Origin: Pomacea canaliculata
Taxonomy: Eukaryota; Mollusca; Gastropoda; Architaenioglossa; Ampullariidae
Assembly (NCBI RefSeq): GCF_003073045.1
Contig: NC_037601.1
Location: forward strand, 3,503,872 to 3,567,871
Length of the DNA stretch: 64,000 bases
Reading direction: 5' to 3'
The notes below the pieces were generated by a model. It was not told the DNA's origin. It saw nothing but the letters and a program-made list of their open reading frames with translations, and did no database searches. A program made the translations under genes and the position numbers. Positions 13,725 to 26,473 of this stretch are shown here, one piece after another; the first letter of the stretch is position 1; the number at the start of each line of letters is the position of its first letter.

Positions 13725-16700
13725 CTACCTCTTTTCTGCTGACTTTTGCAATGTTTCAAACTTTGAAATGTCTGGGGCTCTGCCTATCCATGACAGAATT
13801 CGAATGTAAGTTCTGATGAACCAGCTGGTCATGCCAAATGTTACATTTTCTTTCCACACCTGATAATCAAAGGCACACCTGTCCACCCACCCTCGCATGC
13901 GGCTTAGAAAACTTTTTGATGACACATCTTGGTAAACTCCAGTAATAGCACTGCAATGAAATACATACACATACAAACATCAAATAAAAATTGATGACCA
14001 CCTTAGATATGGTGGAAAAAAGTAGAATATAAAGTCAAAAACAAGGCTTGAACAATCCTTACGGTGGTGGCTGACAGAAGTGATGATTCTAAGTCACCAA
14101 CTCACACATCCAAGATGTACAAGACAGAAGAAAAGAAAGAGGGAAGGGGAGGGAAGGAAAGAAAGGAAAAACACTTGAGTCATATTTTTCTAGTGTTTGG
14201 GATAATCTAGACACACCCAATATCCATGCTACATGTTAGTTCAATCTTTGCATCGGAACCTCAATTTACATTCACTGGAGCAAAACTTCTCAAACCACTA
14301 ACCTGCGAGCCATGATTCCATAGCGATCCACTACATGGCCATGCTCACGAGTGATGGCTCGAATTGTGTTCAGATTCCTGTGAACAGATTTTTGCTCTAC
14401 ATTTTTGGAACTATTCAAAGATGAGAGCTATTCTAAATAACTTTGAAAAAGAAAATGGGGTTCTCACTTTTGCCCATGATTGGATTATGAAATGAAAGAC
14501 TATCACATCTTATCTGCTTGTAGGGTACATCACTGCACTGCTATAACCTTAGCTCATGATGTGGTTGTCACCATACTACAGGATTAACTTCAATGACTAT
14601 ACTTTTCTCCTTTGATGAAAAATTATTGAGACATAATTATACATTCTACAGTCATTCAAATGGTTTCCATTTATGTTGACTCTTGATTAACAGTTAAAAA
14701 ATATTAACTCATTCAAGCTTGATTCTAATCCTTCATGTCTAACAGTTCAAACACGCTGGGTACATGCTTACCATTAACAAGATTCACACTAATTTACAGA
14801 AGATATTTTACAAATATAAATTATATGAAAATAAACATTTTGGGTATTATAAAACACTCCTGGTCAGACAGCAAGCGTCCTTGATTTAACATGTGGGTTC
14901 TAGCTTTGCAGACTATGCAAATGGTGCAAAAGGGTGAAAATGCTGTATAAAGAATAAAATTTTAACAGAATGGCTCCTACTTTAATTTGTATAAGAGGCT
15001 GCTACACTGGCAGCTAGCAGCGAGTTTACACCATGTCTACTCTGATTCATGAATCTAAAGTATTAAATAGATGGGTCTGAATAAACCCCCTACAAGTGAT
15101 CAGGAGGTGTCTTAAAGTCCCGAAGGACATTTGCTTTTTCTGGGATCAAAAGAGGAAACAGCTGAGCAGACAGGCTTGAAAACAAAATTACTTTCAACTC
15201 CATCAGCTTTGTCCTGATATGATTTATATATAATTAACTCTGCCTGGAAAACCCCTGGAACACCTGCTGGTCCCAAGCCCGGATAAAGGAGGGTTGGGCT
15301 TGGGGCTAACAACCCCACCCTGTAAGAAAAAACCCTGCTACAGAAGCTTTAACTGCAACACGAACACAATGAGAGCCTGGACAGGAAGATCCCTCTTCAG
15401 AAGGGCCTATGACATGAACCCAACTGGGAAAGGATGCCCAGAACTGGAATCGATGGTGTGGTATAGCTGCAGCCTTATGTTCCACTAGGGGCGTAAAGGA
15501 AAAATAATAATAATAATATATATAATTTTGATGTGTCACATGGTCTTTGGATACTTAGCTGAAACACTTGGGGGATGGGAGGTGGGAGTAGTTAAGGAGA
15601 GGATCTAAGTGGAAATTAAGAACATTTGTATTTTAAATCTGGGCTCTTTTATTTCCTTCAATAACAATAAACTAGTAGCCAGAAGCTTACCAGCTACTGA
15701 TGGATATCAAAGATATATTGGCAAAACCTGTTTTGAAATATATCAAATCATTATTTCAGTCATGATGTACTAAAAGGCCAGTTTCCATATTGTCTAAGAA
15801 TTTGTTAATGACCAACATTTGGACTTGCAAGTTATTTTGAAAATTGTCTATTCCAGTACTGCTATTCTAGGGAAAGGATACACACTCAAAAGTGGTATAA
15901 AGTCTCTGTACTGTTACGTATCTAGAAATGTATTCCATATAATATGCTTCAATTGAGTAAACCAAATCAGATGTCTTCATGGCCTGATAACTGATGACAA
16001 ATTTTTAAAACTGACATGAAAATATCTCATGACTGTTGTGTCTGAATTGCATAACCCTTAATTGTAAAACAAATGCTATAGAGTAGATTCTGATATCATA
16101 AACGTTTATGTCAAAATCTTAACTGTCATACTGTTTAATATTATTTGCTTCTTTAAAGTTAAACAAAAAATAAATTAATATTAAATGTCTTCGGAGTTTA
16201 AAGTCATAGATGATAATAATAATAGGTATTTGTAATGTGCAGCACCATGACCAAGATAGAATTGCACTTGCTGTGCAGATCAGTAATGATAAATGAACAG
16301 ATAGTGGACAGTGAGATATGTACAGGCACAGAATGTAAAGCAATGGATGAAGGTATGAAGGATGCTGTACACAGCTAGGGCCATACTTGATGGTTAACAT
16401 GACAGACAGTATTACAAGGGAGTTAAGGGTAGTATATCAGGGATAACACTTTGTGAATAGATGTTTTCAGAGAGCGTATGAATGTAGCCTTGGAGTCCGA
16501 GAGGTGAATGTGATGTGGAAGAGAGTTTCACTGTTTAGCAGCACAGAGGGAAAACGTTCGTTGTCCATAGGTGACTGTCTTTGTGGGAAGGAGGGATAGA
16601 ATGTCTGATGAGAAGCAAAGTTTTCGGGCAGGAGTGTGGACAGACAATATTTCAGTAAAGTAGTAAGGGGAGGAGCCTTCAAAGAATCCATAGCATGGAT

Positions 16701-19700
16701 TTAAGAGCTAGTAGTCTATTCTAGCTTTAACTGATAGCCAATGAAGAGAGTGAAGAAATGGTGTGACATGTTCAGATTTGTCAGAAGAGCAGCTGAGTTC
16801 AAGGCTTTCTGAAGCTTGAGGATAAGGTACTGTAGACAGCCAGCAAGAAGAGAGTTGCAGCAGTCTAGTTTAGACAGAACAAATGAGCAGCTGAGAATTT
16901 TGGTGGCTGAGATGGACAGAGTATGGTGAATGGAGCTAATCTTTCGAAGCTCTTAGTATGCAGCAAAACAAATGTGAGAAACAAGCTCATCAAGAGGTAT
17001 GTCAGCATTATGTAACTTAAGTTACATGTTAAAGTAACAAAAGGAACATCAGCATCGTCTACCTGAACAGACAGGCAGTGAAGGGTAAACTCTGACTCTA
17101 CCTATTTGAAAAAAATAAAAGCTTCTGTTTTTTTGTTATTTAGTTTTAACTTGTTGTGGGTCAACCCTAGACTAAAATCAGAAATACAGTCTTGGATAAG
17201 AGGGAAGAATAATGAAGGCACTATAGATTTACCATGCTAATGACAGAATGCAAAGTACAGTTTTGGCTTCTAAAAAAACAGTAGAAAAGAGTTAATATTC
17301 CATGCACATGGCAAACATTCCGACAAGGATTATGATAATTTATAACCAAGAATGGACAAAATGCCTGTCTGAAAAGCTGTTCCCCCCACCTGATAACCAG
17401 AAGAAGGCAACGAGGCATATCTTTCAACACTTTCATAATCTGGTCAAAGTGGTCCTGTGCCATTTTGCGCATGTAGGCCAAGTCAGACTCAGTCATGCGA
17501 CTTGGAAGGTAAACAGTGTGCCTCTTGATGGGCCGCTGAACCAGTATTTCACAGAATAATCTGTAATCTGCATTTGCACAGCAAGAAGAAGACTTAAAGC
17601 AAGAAGCAGTGTAAAGCAAGAGATAATACATTAAGTCTCTGAATTAGAAGACTACAATTGCTGACTTGTACCTGTAAAGTTTTATTGGTAAATGACCACG
17701 GTAAATATTTAAATTGTTCAAGATTCCCATTCTCCTCCATAGCATAAATTATAAGCACAGATTATTAACTTGCTCTTTAGCCAGTACTGTAGTAAAGACA
17801 TCCACATTTCACATTATTTTATACTATAGTACAAAATATTTCATTAAATCTTTTTATGCTATCAACAAGAAAAATACAATTTTATAACATAATTAAAATT
17901 TCACTTATTTTTAATATAGTAGTTTTTGCTGTTTGTAATTTAACTCTTTGTCCTAACTGATAACTACAGAGCTATTTTCAATGGCTGCTCAGTTGCTTTC
18001 TTTTCTATTTTATACTACTTTCAAACTGGGAAAGAATGGCATCTGGATTTCCATGTTTGTTTATTCATCTGGATGCTTAAAATTGATCAAAAAAAGAAAT
18101 TTCATGTTTTAAAAGAAAAAGGAGGGCCTGAACTGAGTACTTTTTCATTAGCAATCATTTCTCCCTGGAGATATATGTAAGCTGAGTGGTGGAACAGTGC
18201 TGATGAGCATGCACTAAATATAGACCCATAATACATAAATTTGGGGGAAAGAAGACCAACACAATCATGACCTTTCTAATATTATCAGTTACTGACGGAA
18301 AAAGTTATCAAAGAAACATGGTAAAAGTCAGCAATGTACTTCTTATTCGACAACCAGCTCCATACCGAAAAATCATAATAAGGCAACTGGGCATGTCACG
18401 CATGACTTGTATCACTCGTTCATGGATGATGCCAAACTCTTCTTGCATGGCTTTCTTCTGTTCGGCAGGGAGTTTTTTCCACTCTTTGCGGCTTACTGGC
18501 TTTATGCGGAACAAAGGGCGATTCTTCAGATGAACTGGCCTTTGCATAAGCATAATAGCAAAGATATGGAAATCTGTGAAAAAAGCAAACTGTACTACTG
18601 TGACATGCCCAGAAGTAATAAATGTTAAAATACCAGTTAATGTATATTATTTTGACATGTTGTTTTGGTTTATACTTGCAAGATTTCTTTGGGTTCATGA
18701 AGATATGTTGCCAAAATGCAGCTTTAATAAATTTACGCAACTTTTAGAATGACTTTTCCATCCTAATCAAACCTTCATTTCTGAACTATCCCATCCAGTC
18801 TATCCCTTCCTCCTCCATATAAATGTCTGTGTATAGGTGTGTGTGTGAGAAGACCAATATCATAGGGCCTTCATCTCTACTAACCTTTTACCCCAAGATC
18901 AAGAGAGAATTTCTCCATGTCTTCCTCTTGTCGCATGATGATAGCTTTGTACAGCCGACAAAGGGCCTTTCTCTGAGACTGCTTCAGATGGTCATAGAGA
19001 CCATGGTCCAGAAGCACTAGCCGAGCCTTACCATCAGCTCCACGCTGAACAAATACTGTTAATAAAGATAATGACTCTCTATCATTACAACAGCTACCGC
19101 ACATTGTATTAGTTCCAGTTACAATAAATGCTCAGAACTCTTGATTTATGTGTATGACATTATACAGATAAAGACTGTTAAGAATGATCTTGACTCTGTA
19201 ACAGCTACAATGCTCACCGTTTCCAGGATGGGGATCAGCGTGCACAAATCCAGACAAAAAGATCTGGTCTGAGAAACACTGTATTAGTTTGTAATCCACC
19301 TGAAAACAGCATTAATTTTCCAAAAATTAAACTTTCACGAAAAAGTCATGCAACTTGTTTTGTAGCACAGCTTCTGTCTATGATCAGAACTATGTTTTAG
19401 CAACAATGTTTAACAGTAACTGTAGCATCATTAACATCCATTATTTTCATGTTACTTTGTACTTTTGGTTTAAGAAGGCAACATAACTACCTACCTCTTC
19501 CATAAATATGATGTATTAATATTATATTATTTATTATTATATGTATAAATTAATATGATGTCCTTGCATGCCTACATGTAAAGAACCTTGAGTCCGACTG
19601 ATGCTGGAAAAGGCTTTATACAAATGTGCTATTTATTTATTTAAATGAATGATGAAATAATTATCAATCAACTTAACAGTGCCATGGACTCCAAGCATAA

Positions 19701-22700
19701 CTTGCACAAGGATATTACTGGAGCCTAAACATTCACCATCATGATTTAATACTACCATAAGTTACTCCCCATCCACTCAGCCTTCTAGTGTGCACCTACA
19801 GTAACAACTGCACATGCAAACATGCAGAGAGATTTCACAGTAGTGTGGTTATCATGCTCTAATTTGGAACAGTTTCAAAACCAGGTCAGACAAGACAACT
19901 TCCTCTATCAATCAGAGGATGGGACTTGTTTAACCAAGGAAAGAAGAAGAAGAGTGTTGTGCTCTGCCATGACATGAAAGCACATGATAAAAATCCCATG
20001 TCATGGCAGAGCACAACACTCTATATACACATTATTTCATGCCCACAATTTTGCACATTGCACAATAATTGAAGATGATAAACTGTACAAGTGATGCAGT
20101 AACTGTGCACTCACATCTTTGATAGACAGGCCCAACTTCTTTATTCCCTGTAAATCACTTATCTTCACTCCATCAATAAATTCTGTTGTCAACACTCTCT
20201 GAAACATAAAAAAGGCTTTTCAACAAAAGAAAACCACAACCTGCACCTGCTCATGGCCATTCAAATAAGCCATGAACACTTTATTTGTATAAACCTGGCA
20301 TATTTTGAAATACTTTTCTAAGATTTATGAACCATAATAGAACAATTAATTGACAGTAGATAAAAGTGGTGAACTACTACCTCACAGTAAAAACAAAACA
20401 AATACTTAATTTGAAGAAAAAGTTTAAAAACCATTTCAAGACAATACCTCAAAAAGTAATTTCAACTTCTGAAGAAAAAATATCTTAGCGATACTTTTAC
20501 CTTGCTGGTCAAGTCCCACTGAATCTTTGGCACATAGACAAAGCTGAGATGCTTGAGGTCTTGTGAGCACTGCTCCCCATTGCGTCCTTCCTGTTCAAAA
20601 TCCAGTTCTTGTCGCAAAGTTTCTTTCAAGTCCTTTTTTTTTTAAGAAAAAGAAATGAATGAGAAAACTGGTGCAGTAAATCCCTGAAATGTTTCTTTAC
20701 AAGACACTTTTACTGCTTCTTAATGAAAATATATACTTCTTTTTATTAGTCAATATTTCCCATCTTCCCATCTTAGAGGAACACCCTTTGAATGAATGCT
20801 TCAGCTAAAATTAACATGACAGAATATAATTGTGTTCAAACTAATATTAAATCATTTCTCTTAAAAAAAAATCATCCCTCCCAATGTATTTGTGATGTTC
20901 AGCTTTGTGACATAAAAATACAAACAATTGAATCCATATTCTAACAAAAAAAAACCCAAACAACTTCAGTGCTAAACATAAGCTACAAGTTATAAATCTC
21001 TTAAAAACATTTCAAAATGCAAAAGCAAAATTCCCTCCAAATCATGACATAAAAGAGTCATAATTAGCTCCTGCTGAATAGCAAAAAAGCATATTTATAA
21101 CCTATTAACCCTCACAAGCCTTAAAATTCATCGGAGAAAGTACTGTGCTCTGTACCTCAAGCACCCAAGCAAAGGCAAACTTTGGGTGGATCCATCCAAT
21201 GACTTTTAGCAAGAATTCACAAGTGCTAATATCTCCTGAAAAGCGGTCTTGCAAATCAATGTATTGGACCTGCAAAAAATATTTGAAATTCTATATCACT
21301 GATTAATAGTAAAGTAATATCAGGAGTGTGATAGCTTGAGTGAAACCAACAACACTGCATAAATGAAGGAAGCATGCATCTGACATCCTAATTACAAGCT
21401 GCATTTCTTTCATTCTACAAAATATTTCCCTGTCTTTCATTGCAGGCACTAACAAAGAAAGCATAAATCAGATATTTTGAAAGTTATGATATCACATAAT
21501 TGGTAAACAAACTGTTACCTTTACAGCTACGTCCCTGCCATCTTTTGTTATTGCTCTGTGGACTTGGGCTAAACTAGCGGCAGCAATTGGCTCTGGGTTG
21601 AAGTCAGAAAATATCTCTGATGGCTTGAGACCAAAGTCTTCAAGAAACAGCTGTTCAACCTATTGAATAAAGACAATGTTATACCATTTTAAGGTGAGTG
21701 AAAAAGAAACAGCTATTTAGCCTGTCAAATAAAGGCAATGCTATAACATGTGTGAGATGTGTAAAAAAAAAATTACAGGGCATCAAATAAGTTTTTTTTG
21801 TCAGAGGTAAAAATAGGAAAAAAGAATAATGCAAGACATGATATAAACACTTTCCACAGCCTTTTATGCTATCACTAAAATACCTGAACATTTTCTGAAC
21901 CTGAACATGGTCTTGATAAAAACAAACTGTTAAACTTTTAAAACAAATGCAAGGTAAAATATTTGCCCTAAAAAGATTATATCAAACAAAAAAAGTTGCA
22001 CTAAATGACTACTGACCTCATCTGTTTTGCGTGTAAGCGCTTTGTCTTGCAAAACAACCAGCACATCAAGATATTCCCGTGGCAAGATGTGGTTCATAGA
22101 TACAAGACCTTGACCTAGCTTGATGTAAAGGCCACCATTCTTTAGGCATCCTGTTAGAATGCGCTCTGCAGCCCTTCGGTGACATCCTTTGATGACCTTT
22201 TCATACTCCTCAGATTCTTCATCCAGCTTCCACAGAGACCATTTGTAATCAAGGGATATGTTCAGTCCAATAACCAGGGACCTACAAATAAAATGAACGT
22301 TAATAAATAAAACTTGTATTTTAAAATATCTGTAAAAGAGATGAAGTGTAATCATGACAATTATTTATTTCTAAAAATACAAAATAAAATTAAAAACCCC
22401 AGGAAGTCACTTCCATTATCTCTAAATTACATCTCTCTACTTTAATATAAGAGCAAAAGTAAATGATATACTTGAGATAACTCTGTGAGTGGAACAAAAA
22501 CTGAAAAGAGATTATGAATACATTGGTTTGGATTGCTTGCTTGGTAGATGGATGTACTCTTTAAACGACTTTATGAATGTTGTTTGTTTTATATTTTTAA
22601 AATATTGTATTTCATGTGTTATGTGAATGTTATTAAAAACCTCTCTACTTTCACTCTGGAAAAGAACTTAAAAACATTTATTTACATAACAAATTACCTG

Positions 22701-23149
22701 AAAAATCTGCCTATTCCTCCAATAAAGACTTTAATTTTTCTTCTCTCTTGCACCTCTGGAAATGCAATAACCAATGCACCAGCAGCAGTAATTAGACTAG
22801 AAGCTACAAATAGTCTTCTCCATCTTCCTTGTTTTGTAAATGTAGAGCTAGATGATGATAAACTTTTTTTACCATGCACAAAAGTCTCTAAAAGAACTGA
22901 GCATTTCCTAGTTTCAGTTCTGGTCAGCTTTGCCAAGACTTTGGAGCAGTGCAAGAATTTCTGGTGATGACTGGACATGTGCACTGACTGCCATGTCTGA
23001 GGTAAAAGCAATGAAAGTAATGAAGACAGATCTCTACCACAGATTGGTGCAGGAACTGATCCAGTTCTGTTTTTGAGGCAAACATGTGACAATATCTTGT
23101 GTACTTGTCTATTTAGAAGCATGGTTTTCCAATAATTGTGTAGACTCAA
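13725..23149 (-). CDS. ADCK5: aarF domain-containing (UbiB family) atypical kinase 5
   Basis: Exons on the minus strand: 23149-22698, 22281-22017, 21659-21519, 21269-21156, 20632-20501, 20198-20115, 19299-19218, 19055-18885, then 18573-18366 or 17567-17390, then 14377-14303 and 13950-13725. All phases agree, giving about 639 or 649 residues, somewhat longer than the human protein (about 580). Family signatures: KLGQ near residue 205 (KxGQ motif), the Ala-rich loop [12 protein letters not shown] near 265, the VAVK lysine near 286, catalytic HADPHPGN near 417-423, and DHG near 440 in place of DFG. These UbiB kinases are usually mitochondrial; a basic N-terminus and a hydrophobic stretch near residues 115-130 ([16 protein letters not shown]) fit an inner-membrane anchor. 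LVLLDHGLY and the QRP segment favour ADCK5 over ADCK1 and ADCK2. The duplicated exon pair is described separately. There is no frame break. Confidence 0.92.
15230..15525 (+). mobile_element. Non-autonomous RTE-related element (ADCK5 intron)
   Basis: The stretch contains gagcctggacaggaagatcc with ctcttcagaagggcctatga, closely related to the 5' leader of the LINE at about 23555-23600 (gggcctggtcgggaagattc, ctctctagaagagctttt). It ends with ccactaggggcgtaaaggaa followed by (AAT)n. Leader plus 3' end without an endonuclease/RT interior suggests a short derivative using RTE machinery. Flanking duplications were not resolved. Confidence 0.55.
16205..17215 (-). mobile_element. Decayed CR1/L2-like LINE, 3' part (ADCK5 intron)
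   Basis: Minus-strand translation gives broken reverse-transcriptase C-terminal signatures: [17 protein letters not shown], then a degraded LLAVYSTL...KLQKAL-like block and a thumb-region remnant [16 protein letters not shown]. The element ends in an (ATT)n tail at about 16210-16230 on the minus strand. Multiple stops and shifts make it dead. It lies between ADCK5 exons 9b and 10. No target-site duplication was found. Confidence 0.7.
17390..17567 (-). other. ADCK5: ADCK5 alternative exon 9b (short, canonical-length version)
   Basis: This 178-nt exon is flanked by aaatgcag and ATCAG|GTGGGG. It encodes a segment starting [14 protein letters not shown] and ending [13 protein letters not shown], 60 residues, the same length as the matching part of human ADCK5 as I remember it. 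Phases are identical to exon 9a. Since each exon is 1 mod 3, including both would shift the frame and give a stop within a few codons, so the two can only be alternatives. Confidence 0.85.
18366..18573 (-). other. ADCK5: ADCK5 alternative exon 9a (long version)
   Basis: This 208-nt exon is flanked by ttttttcacag and CG|GTATGG. With the shared G from exon 8 it encodes a segment starting [14 protein letters not shown] and ending [13 protein letters not shown], about 70 residues. It enters in phase 1 and leaves in phase 2, exactly like exon 9b at 17390-17567. It is homologous to 9b (F..xL.QRP ... MPxC) but carries about 10 extra residues in the middle, including a basic [13 protein letters not shown] stretch. 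It joins in frame to both exon 8 and exon 10. Confidence 0.85.
19560..19640 (+). repeat. LINE/SINE 3' tail fragment
   Basis: The stretch reads tgtaaagaaccttgagtccg, then ggaaaaggctttatacaaat, and ends in a TATTTATTTATTT tail. This resembles the tail class seen at 2630-2750, on the plus strand inside an ADCK5 intron. It is short and without boundaries. Confidence 0.4.
19951..20022. repeat. Perfect 26-bp inverted repeat with 20-nt loop
   Basis: The left arm 19951-19976 (agagtgttgtgctctgccat plus gacatg) is the exact reverse complement of the right arm 19997-20022, with a 20-nt AT-rich loop between. It sits in an ADCK5 intron directly after a gaagaagaag run that looks like a SINE tail. The transcript of either strand would fold into a pre-miRNA-sized hairpin of about 72 nt. 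Confidence 0.9.
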
Positions 23150-23344
23150 AAGCAGTGATGAAGCTGAAAGAGAAAAGAAAGGATTTTACAGATCACAAGA
23201 GTATATCCATTTTTCAAGGAATGCCCTTTTTTCACTTTGATGTTCATGCCTTATATGTCGTCCCTTTATCATTCTCACCTGCATAAGCAATAAGAACAAT
23301 GAGGATTTTTTTTCATTTTGAAAATTACAATATTATAAAACATG

Positions 23345-26300
23345 CCACCACAAGTTGGTGCAACTTACCTTGTAGTGGTGAGGTGGCTTGCGCACCTTGT
23401 TGATCCACAGACCTATATCAGAAGGAGATTTGTGCTCCTTGCAGGTCTAACCAAGCTGAACAGGTCTGTCGGGGGGGGGGGGGGGTTGATTTTAAAAACC
23501 CACCCATGTTAAAAAAAAAATATCTGTTACAGAAAACACAACAGTACCACAATAAGGGCCTGGTCGGGAAGATTCCTCTCTAGAAGAGCTTTTGACACAT
23601 GCTGGTGAAAGCCTTAGGGAAGCCAGCTTGCCGAAATCTTTTGACGACCAAGGCAAAAATCAAGATAGGGACCTGGAACATCAGAACCCTCTATGAAAGT
23701 GGCAAGTCAGCTCAAGTGGCAAGCGAAATGAGAAAATACAACATCAGGGTTCTCGGGTTATGCGAAACCAGATGTAATGGAAGTGGCCAGACCAGACTAA
23801 CATCAGGAGAAACCATTATCTACTCTGCCTACAAAGACCATTCGATCATACCCAGGGAGTAGGACTGCTGATGTCAACAGAGGCAACAAAGGTACTGATG
23901 GCCTTGGGAACCAGTTTCACCACGGCTCATGTCAGCAAGATTCAATGCTAAAGGAAGAAAGATCACCATCATCCAATGCTATGCACAAACAAGTGCAGAA
24001 GTTGAAGAGGAAAAAGAAGACTTTTCTATAGCTCCCTGCAGTCTCTGCTTGACCGCACACCTAGAAGAGATGTGAAGATCATTATGGGAGACCTAAATGC
24101 CAAAGTGGTAGATGATAACACCAACTGGGAACTCATCATGGGAAGACATGGTGTCAGCACCTGCAATGAAAACGGGGAGCTCTTCACAGACTTCTACACT
24201 TTCAATGACCACGTCAAAATCAGTGGCACTGTGTTCTCACCCAAAAACATACACAAGACAGCTTGGACTTTCCCTGATGGCCAGACGGAAAACCAGATTG
24301 ACCATATAACAGTTGCTTGAAAGTGAAGGAGGAGTCTTCAAGATGTCCAAGTGAGAAAGGGTGCAGATGTTGCTTCAGACCACCAGGTGCTAGTGGCAGT
24401 CAAGATTAAGCAAGTCCTTCACTGATCCAGCAGGCACACCACACCACAAGTTTAATACTCAATACCTCAAGAACAAGGAAACATGGGAAATTTATAACCG
24501 CGAAGTCAAGAATAAGTATGAGGCCCTTTTAGGACTGACCGAAGAATCAGTGGAAGAACACCGGTCAACACTCAAGAGCATTTGGAGGACAACCTGTGCA
24601 GATGTTCTAGGGAAGAGGGAAAGAAAACACAAGGAATGAATGACTCCAGAGACCTGGGCAAAGACTGAATCAAGAAAGGGACTGAAAAGTGTCAAGATCA
24701 AGAAGAGAAGGAAGATTTCAGAGCTGAATACTGGGAACCCAACCGCCAAGTGAAGAGGTCTGTCAGAGAGGACAAGAGACGCTTCACCCATGAACTGACA
24801 GAGGAAGAACAGCAGCTATACAGAGAAACATGAAACGACTACATGAAATATCACGAACTCTGTCAGGCAAGAACATTAACCCAAACAAGCCAGTGAAAGA
24901 CAAAGATGGCAAGACTAGAACAAACGATGCAGGACAAAGAGATCACTGGATGGAACACTTCAAAGAGATCTTGAATCAACCTCGTCCACCATCTTTACCT
25001 GACATACCACCAGCAACAGAACAACTTCATGTCAACACCAGCCCTCCCAGTAAGACAGAAATCATCAAAGCAATCAAAAGCCTGAAAAGTGGCAAAGCAG
25101 CAGGCCCAGATGGCATACCCCCAGAAGCATTAAAGGCAGACCCAGAAACAACAGCAACAATTTTACAGCCCCTTCTACACAAGATCTGGGAACAAGAGCT
25201 AATACCAACAGATTGGAAACTAGGCCACCTGGTGAAGTTACCGAAGAAATGAGACCTCATGCTGCTGTCCATCCCCAGTAAAGTCCTATCAACCAATATT
25301 TCTAGATGACTGAAGAAGGCACTAGAGAAGAGACTGAGACCAGAACAAGCAGGATTTCTGCCACCCTCTGTATCATAATTGAACAGTCTATTGAGTGGTA
25401 GTCCTCCTTCTATATAACTTTTGTGGACTTTGAGAAGGCATTCAACAGTGTAGACAGGGACATCATCTGGAGGCTGATTCTGCCAAATTATTCACAATAT
25501 TCACAACGGCAAACTCACTAAATCTTTTGTAATGAAGACCAGCGTAAGACAGGGTTGCATTTATCACCAACAATCTTCCTGATAGTCATAGACTGGATTA
25601 TGCGCAAGACAACCCAAGACAACACCACCAGTATCCAGTGGACCTTCACCAAACAGCTAGAGGACCTGGACTTTGCAGATGACATTAGCTTCCTATTTCA
25701 TCGGCAATAACATGCACAAACCAAAATGAGTAAGATAGCAAAGGAAGCAGAGAAGACTGGCTTAAAGGTCAACAGAAAGAAGACTGAAGTGATGAGAATC
25801 AACAACAAGCAGGAACTCCCAATCCAACTTCAAGGAAAGAACATCCTGAAAGCAGACCACTTCACATATCTGGGGAGCATTATCAACAAGAATGGTGGAG
25901 CAGACAATGACATCAAAAGCAACATCAACAAAGCCAGGCATGCTTTTAACAGTCTATGCCCCATCTGGAACTCCCGAGCATCATCATTATCCACCTGTAT
26001 CTTCAACACCAATGTGAAGGCAGTCCTACTGTATGGTTCTGAAACCTATAGAGTGACAAAAACCATCAACAACAAGTTCCAGACCTTTACTAGCTGATAC
26101 CTATGCCATATTCTGGGAATAAGATGGCCTGAAAAGATCTCCAACAGCAGACTGTGAAAAAGAACAAACCAGAATGCCACTGGCCAAGACATCAAAATGC
26201 GCAAATGGGGCTGGATAGGACACAGGTGGATAGGACACACTCTGTGCAAACCAGCTGACACCATTGCCAAGCAGGCACTTGACTGGAATCCTCAGGAGAA

Positions 26301-26462
26301 GAGGAGAGTTGGGAGACCAAAACAGACTTGGAAATGAACAGTAGAAAGCGAGGCAAAGGACGTTGGAACCACATGGGCCTTACTGAAGGGGGCTGCCCAA
26401 AACGTTGGTGAGGTGTTGTTTTGGCCCTATGCTCCTCGAGGAGTAACAAGGACTAAACTAAC
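23345..26462 (+). mobile_element. Complete but inactive RTE-like non-LTR retrotransposon
   Basis: The 3118-bp element is flanked by perfect 11-bp target duplications TATAAAACATG (23334-23344 and 26463-26473). Reading frames give an apurinic-type endonuclease start (KIKIGTWNIRTLYESGKSA, then LGLCETRCNGSGQTRL) at 23640-23850, a second endonuclease block (IIMGDLNAKV; NQIDHITVA) to 24320, reverse transcriptase (SGKAAGPDGIPPEALKA) at 24830-25252, and a C-terminal part (FTYLGSIINKNGGADNDI; LLYGSETYRV) at 25726-26097. Stops and frameshifts separate the blocks. A single ORF plan, about 3.1 kb length and an aactaa-type 3' end fit the RTE clade. A run of 15 G at 23471-23485 lies in the leader. It starts about 196 bp upstream of the ADCK5 ATG and may disturb that promoter. 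Confidence 0.9.
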
Positions 26463-26473
26463 TATAAAACATG

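Noticed and set aside
22548..22967. Plus-strand open frame of 139 codons
   Set aside because: It is the antisense shadow of ADCK5 exon 1 (23149-22698) and has no motif of its own.
23471..23485. Run of 15 G as a regulatory G-quadruplex
   Set aside because: It lies within the leader of the dead LINE, and homopolymer length is unreliable in sequence data; no support for a role.
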